From contig JAKPKY010000113.1 in NCBI GenBank assembly GCA_029553505.1, forward strand, positions 1 through 64,000: a stretch of DNA of 64,000 bases, written 5' to 3'. Below the pieces are notes generated by a model. The model saw only the letters and a program-made list of their open reading frames with translations, ran no database searches and was not told the DNA's origin. Position numbers and translations under genes: made by a program. Source of the DNA: Planctomycetota bacterium (GTDB lineage Bacteria; Planctomycetota; Phycisphaerae; SM23-33). Below, piece by piece: positions 38,441 through 46,960 of this stretch (the first letter of the stretch is position 1; every line of letters begins with the position of its first letter).

Positions 38441-38535
38441 GTGGTTTGTCCCGAAGTCCCGAAGGGACACCTGCGGCGGGACAACCACGTGGTTGCTTCG
38501 TCCCGCCGGCGCGGGACTCCGCAATCCACGGCACC
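38441..38535. repeat. Two back-to-back GTGGTTTG/AACCAC palindromic elements
   Basis: Arms 38441-38453/38477-38488 with inner GTCCC-GAA-GGGAC; second element 38485-38535 related to 31305-31348 in inverse orientation. Confidence 0.8.
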
Positions 38536-38587
38536 CTCCAAGAATCCTGTTCGCGGTGTTCGCGCGAACGAACCACGTCGTTCCGAT

Positions 38588-38674
38588 GGGTGCCACGGTC
38601 AAGACCGATGTTGTCGATCGAGCTTGACCGTGCGAAAGACACCCTCAAGCCCACAACGCTTGAGGGTGGCACCC
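38588..38674. repeat. Composite double-hairpin element with 9-bp terminal inverted repeats
   Basis: GGGTGCCAC...GTGGCACCC enclosing a GGTCAAG/CTTGACC and a CCCTCAAGC/GCTTGAGGG hairpin; inverted copy of 2442-2515. Confidence 0.85.
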
Positions 38675-38702
38675 CGCTTATTCTACGAACTACGGGAAAA
38701 AT

Positions 38703-39155
38703 TCACTTCCACGGCGCGGGTTGGAGGCCAGCCTGTTTCTGGTACGCGCAGATTTCGCCCGTGTGATGCTGGAAGTGGCGCAGGGCGTAGACCACCCACT
38801 CGAGCGTGGTGGCGGCCTGGACGTCCGGCATGGGCGTGGCCAGCCCCGCGTCGCCGATGCCGTCCAGCCAGGCCATCGTCTTGTCGCGGACCTGCGAAAG
38901 ATACCGGAGCATGCTCTCCTGCGAGGGCGTTTCGTCGTCCGACATCTCCCAGACCTTCTTTCCGAGATTCTCGAAGATCGCCCGGTCCCGGCAGGTGTAG
39001 AACTCCCCGCACTGGAGCGCGTGGGCCGCGGCGCGGGCCGGGCCGTCAAACGGCGACTTGCCCCGCCGCCAGGCGTCCTCGCGGAAAGAAGGGATCGCCG
39101 CCTCCAGGACGGCAAAGGCGTTCGCGAACTGCCGCTTCAACGATTCCGTCAACAT
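38703..39155 (-). CDS. DinB-like protein
   Basis: Four-helix DinB pattern: HALQCGEFYTCRD, TLEWVVYALRHFQHHTGEICAYQKQAG. Confidence 0.82.
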   Translation of the reverse strand: MLTESLKRQFANAFAVLEAAIPSFREDAWRRGKSPFDGPARAAAHALQCGEFYTCRDRAIFENLGKKVWEMSDDETPSQESMLRYLSQVRDKTMAWLDGIGDAGLATPMPDVQAATTLEWVVYALRHFQHHTGEICAYQKQAGLQPAPWK

Positions 39156-39718
39156 GCCAGCCTCCCGCATTGCGTCATGCCTTCACGCGCGCGGACGCGC
39201 CGCACTTGCTTATGTTTGAGATTGTACGCCGAAGCAACCAGTCGGGTCGAGCGTACAGGCAGGAAATGCCGTTCGAGTTCGTGGTGTTCGCGGAATTCGC
39301 GGCTAATTTCTTTTCCTGTCGGCTTTGCGGGGTTGCTCCGCCGCGCGTCGCAAACCACGGCGCCCAGCCACGCGCCCGAACGCCTCCAAGCATAAGGCAC
39401 ACATACGGATAAGACGCCACAAATCCACAGGTCGAAAAATATCCCGCGGACAAGTATTCATTTTCCCCTTATTTCCCGCCATTCGGACGGCCGCATGAAT
39501 ACCGGCGATTTTGAAAAATACACCACAATAATTCAATCCGGGACACAGAAAAGCGGCTAGGCAAATTTCATTTCGCCGTTATGGTGACGGTGTCGCGGCA
39601 AAGTCATTTCCGTACAGGCAGTGCCCTTCGTCAACAAGACCGGTGTTCCCGCTCCCGCGGGAATCGCGTTTTCAAGTCGGGTCCAAGAGGTCACGGGGAA
39701 CAGGAAAGGAAACCGAAC

Positions 39719-42700
39719 ATGCGCACTGTGACACATCTGGTTTTGGCTGTGACGGCGATGGTGTTGCTGGTCAGCGGCCCGGCGTCGGCGCAAACCGCGG
39801 TCGAAGCCGTCGCCGACCATTACGGCAACATCAGTGCCCCCACCACCGTCCAGGGCGGAAACGGCGACGGGGAAACCCTTCTCGTCAAGAACGCCAGCAG
39901 CAACAGCCGCAAGGCATGGGTCCGCTTCGACCTGACCGGCTTGAATCCCGACCTCGACGCCGACGCCACCTTCCGCTTCCGCCAGGCCGACATCGGCGAC
40001 AGTTACACCGGAACCCTCGCCGTCTGGGCGCTCGTCACCGGATTCACGCCCGGCGGCGGAATCCTCGACACGGACTGGGACGAAGACGCCCTCACGTGGA
40101 ACAACGCCCCCGCCAACAGCACCGCCAGCAAGAACAACTTCACCGAAGACGCCATCAAGATCGGAACCATCAACTTCAACACCGGCACCGAAGACACCGG
40201 GTACGTCTATTCCATCAACATCGGCCCGCTCGCGGATTTGCTCCAGGCCGACAACACCGTCACGCTGATGATCAGCGTCGATTCCCAGTCCAACCAGAAC
40301 TACCTGTTCAACATCGCCTCCAGCGAGCACAGCACGCTGACGGGCCCAGAGTTGGTCTATGTCCCCGCCGCCTCGCCCGACACGGTCGTAGCCGTCGCCG
40401 ACCATTACGGAAACATCAGCGCCCCCACCACCGTCCAGGGCGGCAACGGCGACGGGGAAACCCTCCTCGTCAAGTACGCCAGCAGCAACAGCCGCAAGGC
40501 ATGGGTCCGCTTCGACCTGACGGGCCTTTCCTTCGACTCCCAGGCCGACACGACCTTCCGCTTCCGCCAGGCCGACATCGCCACCGAGTACACCGGCACC
40601 CTGGCCGTCTGGGCTCTCAACAGCGGTTTCACTCCCGGCGGCGGAATCCTCGACACGGACTGGGACGAAGACGCCCTCACGTGGAACAACGCGCCCGCCA
40701 ACAACACCTCCAGCAAGAACAACTTCACCGCCGACGCGATCAAGATCGGAACCATCAGCTTCAACACCGCCGCGGAAGACACCGGATACGTCTATTCCAT
40801 CAACATCGGCGCGCTGGAGGATTTCCTCCAGGCCGACAACACCGTCACGCTGATGATCAGCGTCGATTACCAATCCAACTCGAGCCCATCCTTCAACATC
40901 GCCTCCAGCGAGCACAGCACACTCACGGGCCCGGAACTCGTTCTGGCGCCCCCTACGGCGCCGAACAAGTTCAATGCCGTCGCCGACCATTACGGAAACA
41001 TCAGCTCCCCCGGCACGGTCCAGGAGGGCAACGGCGACGGGGAAACCCTCTTTGTCAAGTATGCCACCAGCAACAGCCGCAAGGCCTGGATCCGCTTCGA
41101 CCTGACCGACGTCCAGAGCCCCGGCATCGCCACCTTCCGCTTCCGCCAGGCCGACGTCGCCACCGAGTACACCGGCGCGCTGGGCATCTGGGCTCTCAAC
41201 AGCGGTTTCACTCCCGGCGGCGGAATCCTCGACACGGACTGGGACGAAGACGCCCTGACGTGGAACAACGCGCCCGCCAACAACACCTCCAGCAAGAACG
41301 CTTTCACCGCCGACGCAACCAAGATCGGCGTCATCTCCTTCAACACCGCCGTTCAGGGCACCGGATACGTTTACGCCATCACCGTCGACGATCTCTCGCA
41401 GTTCGTCCAGTCCGACGGGTCGGTCACGTTCATGATCGCCGTCGACAGCCAGTCCAACGCCACCGCCACGTTCGGCATCGCGTCCAGCGAGCACGGCACG
41501 ATCCCGGGTCCGGAACTGGTCCTGGCGACGGGCTCGAATCCGCAGGTCCTCGTGGTGGATTCCCAGACCGGCCCGTACTACACTATCCAGTCGGCCCTCG
41601 ACGAAGCCGCCGCGGGCGACACCGTGCAGGTTCACGCGGGCGTCTATCACGAGCACGTCCACTTCGTCAACACCGGCACGGCGGAGCATCCCATCACCCT
41701 CGCGGGCGATTCCGGGGCCATTCTCGACGGCAGCATCGACGTGAGCCTGAGCTGGACCGCCGCCAACGACATCGGCACGGGCGTGTACCGGGCGTCGGTC
41801 AGCGGATTCGTTCCCTTCACCGTCACCGCCAACGGGAAAGTCGTCACCTCGGTCACGGAAAGCAAGTGCGACAGTCCGACCGACCCGTATTACTGGCCGG
41901 ATTTCTTCGCCAACGGTTTCCCGGCGTACGGCTGGACGGGCGTCAAGGGCGTCGTGATGTGGCATTCCTCGGCCAGCGAGCTTCTGATCCGCTTTAACGG
42001 GGCGCTCAACCCCAATTCGATGACGATGACAGCCGCCCCGCGCCAGAACTGCATCGCCATCAACAGTCAGAACTATTGCGTCATCAGCGGACTGACGATC
42101 CGCAACGCGTCCGACGGCATTTCCATCGCCAACTCCGTCGGCACGATCGTGGAAGACTGCGTCATCGGCCCGGTGGAATGGGGCATCAACCTTGAATCGG
42201 GTTCGGACAGCTGCATCCTCCGCAACAACGAGATCTTCTTCGATCCGTACGCCGGGGCGGATCCCTTCCCCGAGTCCAGTTACGAGAACTGGGAAGTCAC
42301 CAAGAGAGTGGGCGAGTACAACCGCTGGGCCATTCGCGCCAACCAGGGAACGCTGGGCGGTCACGAAATCCACAACAACCTGATCCACGACCACTGGGAC
42401 GGGATCAACCTGGAGAGCAATTCGTCGCAGCTCGCCGGAAACAACGTCCATCACAACTACATCTACCTGACGTTCGACAACGCGGTCAAACTGTCCTACG
42501 TGCAGGAGGACACCGAGCTGCACGACAACGTGATCGAATGGGGCCGGCGCGGGCTTCGCATCTCGGAGATCAGTTCCGGTCCCCTGTTCATCTATCGCAA
42601 CATCTTCCTCGAAACCAAGAGCAGCGGTCTCGTTGTCTACACCAACAACTCGCTCCAGCCGGCCGAGGTGTGGGTCTATCACAACACGAACACCTCGGAT

Positions 42701-43183
42701 GATGCCGTCTATTGCGACTTCGGCCAAAGCCAGGACACCGTCTACGTGCCCAACTACCACTACTACAACAACCTGTTCTGGTGCAACCGGGCGCTGGGCA
42801 AGAACATGGCCTACCTGCCCAACTGGATTTACAGCGATTACGACATCTATGTTCGCGCCCGCACCGGCGATCGCCCCTGGACGTCGGAAGGGGACACTTG
42901 GGGCGATTCGGCGTGGAACACCGGCGTGAGCAACGTGAACGCCGTTCCCTACGACCAGAACGCCATGTGGATCACCGAAATCGGCGGCGGGCAGACGTTC
43001 TTCGTAGATTCGGACAACCGCGACATGGCGTTGTGCAGCGACAGCCGGGCGAGGGAAGCCGGCCTGGACTTGTCCACCCTCCGGGGCGGCACGCTGCCCG
43101 GTTGCGGGTCCGGCTATTTCTCGGGCGACGCGCCGGACGTCGGCGCCCTCCAGTACGGCGAGTCGATGCCAGACCTTCCTTGA
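39719..43183 (+). CDS. Secreted DNRLRE-domain (x3) and right-handed beta-helix protein
   Basis: Signal peptide; modules starting AVADHYGNIS at 39806, 40391, 40976 (exact 585-nt spacing); beta-helix part with YTIQSALDEAAAGDTVQVHAGVY. Confidence 0.85.
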   Translation: MRTVTHLVLAVTAMVLLVSGPASAQTAVEAVADHYGNISAPTTVQGGNGDGETLLVKNASSNSRKAWVRFDLTGLNPDLDADATFRFRQADIGDSYTGTLAVWALVTGFTPGGGILDTDWDEDALTWNNAPANSTASKNNFTEDAIKIGTINFNTGTEDTGYVYSINIGPLADLLQADNTVTLMISVDSQSNQNYLFNIASSEHSTLTGPELVYVPAASPDTVVAVADHYGNISAPTTVQGGNGDGETLLVKYASSNSRKAWVRFDLTGLSFDSQADTTFRFRQADIATEYTGTLAVWALNSGFTPGGGILDTDWDEDALTWNNAPANNTSSKNNFTADAIKIGTISFNTAAEDTGYVYSINIGALEDFLQADNTVTLMISVDYQSNSSPSFNIASSEHSTLTGPELVLAPPTAPNKFNAVADHYGNISSPGTVQEGNGDGETLFVKYATSNSRKAWIRFDLTDVQSPGIATFRFRQADVATEYTGALGIWALNSGFTPGGGILDTDWDEDALTWNNAPANNTSSKNAFTADATKIGVISFNTAVQGTGYVYAITVDDLSQFVQSDGSVTFMIAVDSQSNATATFGIASSEHGTIPGPELVLATGSNPQVLVVDSQTGPYYTIQSALDEAAAGDTVQVHAGVYHEHVHFVNTGTAEHPITLAGDSGAILDGSIDVSLSWTAANDIGTGVYRASVSGFVPFTVTANGKVVTSVTESKCDSPTDPYYWPDFFANGFPAYGWTGVKGVVMWHSSASELLIRFNGALNPNSMTMTAAPRQNCIAINSQNYCVISGLTIRNASDGISIANSVGTIVEDCVIGPVEWGINLESGSDSCILRNNEIFFDPYAGADPFPESSYENWEVTKRVGEYNRWAIRANQGTLGGHEIHNNLIHDHWDGINLESNSSQLAGNNVHHNYIYLTFDNAVKLSYVQEDTELHDNVIEWGRRGLRISEISSGPLFIYRNIFLETKSSGLVVYTNNSLQPAEVWVYHNTNTSDDAVYCDFGQSQDTVYVPNYHYYNNLFWCNRALGKNMAYLPNWIYSDYDIYVRARTGDRPWTSEGDTWGDSAWNTGVSNVNAVPYDQNAMWITEIGGGQTFFVDSDNRDMALCSDSRAREAGLDLSTLRGGTLPGCGSGYFSGDAPDVGALQYGESMPDLP

Positions 43184-43213
43184 TCCCCCGGTGAACACAG
43201 AGCTCCGAAGCGC

Positions 43214-43250
43214 AAGGGAGGCCGGCCCGGACATCGGGTCGGCCTTCCTT
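43214..43250 (+). terminator. Terminator-like hairpin after 39719-43183
   Basis: AAGGGAGGCCGGCCCG-GACAT-CGGGTCGGCCTTCCTT. Confidence 0.6.
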
Positions 43251-43358
43251 GTTGATGGAAACGAAACGCGGGGACGCCGAATCGCTTTCGTCACGACATC
43301 GCCTTGTTCCCAGCCGTCGCGGCGGGTATCATGCGTGTTGGACAGGAGACAGTGCAAC

Positions 43359-44475
43359 ATGGTCGAACGCGAATCGCTGAAGCAGTCCATCGACTCTCTT
43401 CGGGCCCGGATCGTATCGCTCCGGGACTCTCTTTGACCTGCCGGCCCGGCAGGCGGAAATGGCGGACCTCGAGACCCGGATGGGCGTCCCCGGATTCTGG
43501 AACAACCAGGAAGCCGCGCAGGCGGTGGTGACGAAACTCAAGGCCGCCAAGGGCGTCGTGACGCCCGTCCAGGAGATCAGCCGGGGCGTCGAAGATCTCG
43601 AAACCCTCTACGAGCTGGCCGAGGAGGACGGCGGCGACGACACCTTCGCCGAGATCGCCCGCGAGGTCGAGCGGCTCGAGGGCGACATGGACCGCCTGGA
43701 GCTTCGGACGATGCTCTCCGGCCCGCACGACGCGGGCAACTGCTACTTCGCCATCCACGCCGGCGCGGGCGGCACCGAAAGCTGCGACTGGGCGGAGATG
43801 CTCCTGCGGATGTACCTGCGCTACTTCGAGCGGAACGGGTACAAGGCGCAGGAGGTGGACCGTCTCGACGGTGAGGAGGCGGGCATCCGCTCGGCCACCC
43901 TGTACGTGACTGGCCCCTGCGCGTACGGATACCTCTCGTGCGAGCGCGGGGTGCACCGCCTGGTGCGCATCAGCCCGTACGATTCGCAGAGCCGCCGGCA
44001 CACCAGCTTCGCCAGCGTGGACGTGATCCCGGAGATGGAGGACATCGACATCGACATCGACTGGGAGAAGGACGTCCGCGAGGACACCTTCTGCGCCAGC
44101 GGGGCCGGCGGGCAGCACGTCAACAAGACCGCCAGCGCCGTCCGCCTGGTGCACAAGCCCACGGGCATCGTCGTGCAGTGCCAGAACGAGCGGTCGCAGC
44201 ACAAGAACCGCGCCGAGGCGCGGAAGATGCTCGCGGCCAAGCTCTACCAGAACGAGCAGGCCAAGCGGGACGCCGAACTGGCCAAGATGTATGGGGAGAA
44301 GGGCGAGATCGCCTTCGGCAACCAGATTCGCTCGTACGTGCTGTACCCCTACCAGCTGGTGCGGGACGAACGAACGGAGCTCAAGAGCCCCCATACCGAC
44401 CGCATTCTGGACGGCGAGATCCAGGAGTTCATCGACGCGTACCTGCGGCGCCGCGCGAGCGTCAAAAAGCAATAG
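43359..44475 (+). CDS. prfB: Peptide chain release factor 2, join(43359..43433,43435..44475) with +1 programmed frameshift
   Basis: Short ORF ends ...RDS CTT TGA C at 43431-43437; +1 frame continues [38 protein letters not shown]. Confidence 0.93.
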
Positions 44476-44573
44476 CGCCTGAAAGCGAATCTTCCGGGAA
44501 AGGCTTCACTTTTCCGGCGAAATCGGGCAAACTGATGGAGTCGTGAAGGGTCCGAGTTTCTGGACAATCCTAG

Positions 44574-44623
44574 GAAACGATCTCAGAACTCGCACGGAGC
44601 CGAGAGAGTTCCGGGATCGTTTC
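44574..44623. repeat. 18-nt imperfect inverted repeat upstream of 44642
   Basis: GAAACGATCTCAGAACTC / GAGTTCCGGGATCGTTTC, 16/18. Confidence 0.75.
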
Positions 44624-44641
44624 TAAACCCCGGGAGAAGTT

Positions 44642-46927
44642 ATGTACTCAAGAACCATCCTGGCCATCGTGACGGTTGTCGTCCTGTTCCTCGGTTCGAA
44701 CCTCCAGGCGGCCGACCCGCCCAAGAAAGCTCCTGGATTCTCCGACGAAGCCGTCGCCGCGGCGATCCAGAAGGGCGTGCAGTTCCTGCTGTCCAAGCAG
44801 GACGCCCACGGCACCTGGGGCGCCTTCGGAAAGGAAGGACAGGGACACTTCTACCCCACGGGCCCCACCGCCATGGCCACCTACGCGCTGCTGGCTGCCG
44901 GAGTCAGCGCCCAGGACCCCCGCCTCGACAAGGCGCTGAACTTCCTCGCCAATACCCCGACGACCAAGACCTACTGCCTGGGGCTCAACTGCCAGGCGTT
45001 CGTGCTGGCCGCCAAACAGAACGACAAGTGGCTCGAACCGCTCCGGCGCGATGTGGAAAAACTCATCAAGTCCACCAAGGACGGAAGTTACGGCTACGAA
45101 TCCAAGGCCGACGGCAAGAGCGCCGGCGACAACTCCAACAGCCAGTACGGGCTGCTGGGGGTCTGGGGCGGGGCGATGGCCGACATGGAGATCCCCCGCG
45201 ACTACTGGTGGCAGGTGATGAAGCACTGGCTGGGCTCGCAGAACGGCGACGGCGGATGGGGGTATCGCAAGGGAGACAGCACGCGTGCGACGATGGCGGC
45301 CGCCGGCGTTGCGAGCCTCTACGTCTGCTTCGACAACCTCTTCGCCGAGGGATTCCGCAAGTGCAACGTGGCAGCGGAGTTCGACCCCATCGACAGCGGC
45401 CTGAACTGGTTCCACAAAAATTACGCCGCCTCCGCCGAACGCATCAACCTCTATTATTTTTACGGCGTGGAACGCGTGGCGCTGGCCAGCGGGTTCAAAT
45501 ATTTCGGAAGCACCGACTGGTACAAAGCCGGCGCGACCATTCTGCTCAACAACCAGCGTTCCAACGGGTGCTGGGACCAGCAATGGAGCGACGTGGTGGG
45601 AACGTCCTTCGCCCTGCTGTTCCTGGTGCGCGGTCAGCACCCCGTGCTGTTCAACAAGCTGGAGTTCAAGGGCGACTGGAACAACCGCCCGCGCGACATG
45701 GCCAGCCTGACCCGCTGGATCAGCCGCACCTTCGAAACCACCGTCAACTGGCAGGTCATCAACCTCGAGGCCCCGGTGCGCGAGTGGCACGACGCGCCCA
45801 TCCTCTACATCTCCGGTTCCAAGGCGCCCAAGTTCACCGACGAGGACATCGAGAAGCTCCGCCAGTACGTCTGGCAGGGAGGAACCATCTTCAGCGTCAC
45901 CGAGTGCCACGGCGGAGAGTTCCGAAAGTCCATGCGCGACGTCTACAAGAAACTCTTCCCCTCCTACCCCCTGACGGAAGTCGATCCGAAGGACGACCTG
46001 TACCACATCTACTTCAAGAAGTTCCCCGCACGGATGAGCCTGTGGACGATCTCCAACGGCATCCGCCCGCTGGTCATCCACACCGACGACGACCTCTCGC
46101 TGGACTGGCAGCTCCAGCGGATGGCGATGGCCAAGCCGTCGTTTGACATCGCCGCCAATATCTTCATGTACGTCACGGACAAGCAACTTCGCAGCCGCGG
46201 GGTGAGCCTCTGGCCGGAGGCCCCCACGGTCAAGCCCGCGCGGACCGTCAAGATCGCCCGAATCCGCCACGAGGGCAACTGCGACCCGGAACCGCTGGCG
46301 TATGAGCGGTTCGCCCGCATGCTGCTGAAGGAAACCCAGACCGGTCTGGAAGTCGTCGGCCCCATCGAGATCTCCAAGCTTGCCGACAGCGGGGCCAAGC
46401 TCGCCACCCTCACCGGGACCGGGGCGTTCGCCTTCTCGTCGTCCGACAAGGAGGCGCTCAAGAAATTCGTCGAGTCGGGCGGCACGCTCCTGATCGATCC
46501 CGCGGGCGGGGCCGCCTGCGGCGGCGCGGCGTTTGACAAGTCGGCCCGGAAGCTTTTGGCCGAACTCTACGGGCTGGACCGTCTCCGGCCGCTGGCCATG
46601 CTCTCTCCGCTCTTCCAGCGCAAGGGCCTGGAGATCGAGCGGGTGTGGTATCGACCCATCACCCGCAAGAAGCTCTCCAACGCCAAGACGGCCAACCTCC
46701 AGGCCGTCGTCAGCGCCGACGGCAGGCTGGGCGTGCTGTACAGCAGTGAAGACCTCACCGCCGGTCTGGTGGGTTATCCCGCCGCGTCCCTGGACGGCTA
46801 CGATCCCGGCGGATCGCAACAGCCCAACTCCGCCTACCAGATCCTGCGGAACATCGTGCTGATGGTCGCGGACGAAACGTCCAAGCCCCCGCCGGCGGCC
46901 TCACAACCCGTCACGGCGGAAAAATAA
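44642..46927 (+). CDS. Squalene-cyclase-fold plus DUF4159 protein, paralog 1
   Basis: DAHGTWGAF, QNGDGGWGYRKGD repeats; DAPILYISGSKAPKFTDEDIEKLRQYVWQGGTIFSVTECHG. Confidence 0.82.
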   Translation: MYSRTILAIVTVVVLFLGSNLQAADPPKKAPGFSDEAVAAAIQKGVQFLLSKQDAHGTWGAFGKEGQGHFYPTGPTAMATYALLAAGVSAQDPRLDKALNFLANTPTTKTYCLGLNCQAFVLAAKQNDKWLEPLRRDVEKLIKSTKDGSYGYESKADGKSAGDNSNSQYGLLGVWGGAMADMEIPRDYWWQVMKHWLGSQNGDGGWGYRKGDSTRATMAAAGVASLYVCFDNLFAEGFRKCNVAAEFDPIDSGLNWFHKNYAASAERINLYYFYGVERVALASGFKYFGSTDWYKAGATILLNNQRSNGCWDQQWSDVVGTSFALLFLVRGQHPVLFNKLEFKGDWNNRPRDMASLTRWISRTFETTVNWQVINLEAPVREWHDAPILYISGSKAPKFTDEDIEKLRQYVWQGGTIFSVTECHGGEFRKSMRDVYKKLFPSYPLTEVDPKDDLYHIYFKKFPARMSLWTISNGIRPLVIHTDDDLSLDWQLQRMAMAKPSFDIAANIFMYVTDKQLRSRGVSLWPEAPTVKPARTVKIARIRHEGNCDPEPLAYERFARMLLKETQTGLEVVGPIEISKLADSGAKLATLTGTGAFAFSSSDKEALKKFVESGGTLLIDPAGGAACGGAAFDKSARKLLAELYGLDRLRPLAMLSPLFQRKGLEIERVWYRPITRKKLSNAKTANLQAVVSADGRLGVLYSSEDLTAGLVGYPAASLDGYDPGGSQQPNSAYQILRNIVLMVADETSKPPPAASQPVTAEK

Positions 46928-46960
46928 AAGCGATTCCCTTTCGACGTGGAGGTGATCGGG

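Noticed and set aside
39557-43390. 1277-aa minus-strand ORF antisense to the DNRLRE/beta-helix gene
   Set aside because: Periodic low-complexity translation mirrors the sense repeats; the sense frame has a signal peptide and recognisable domains.
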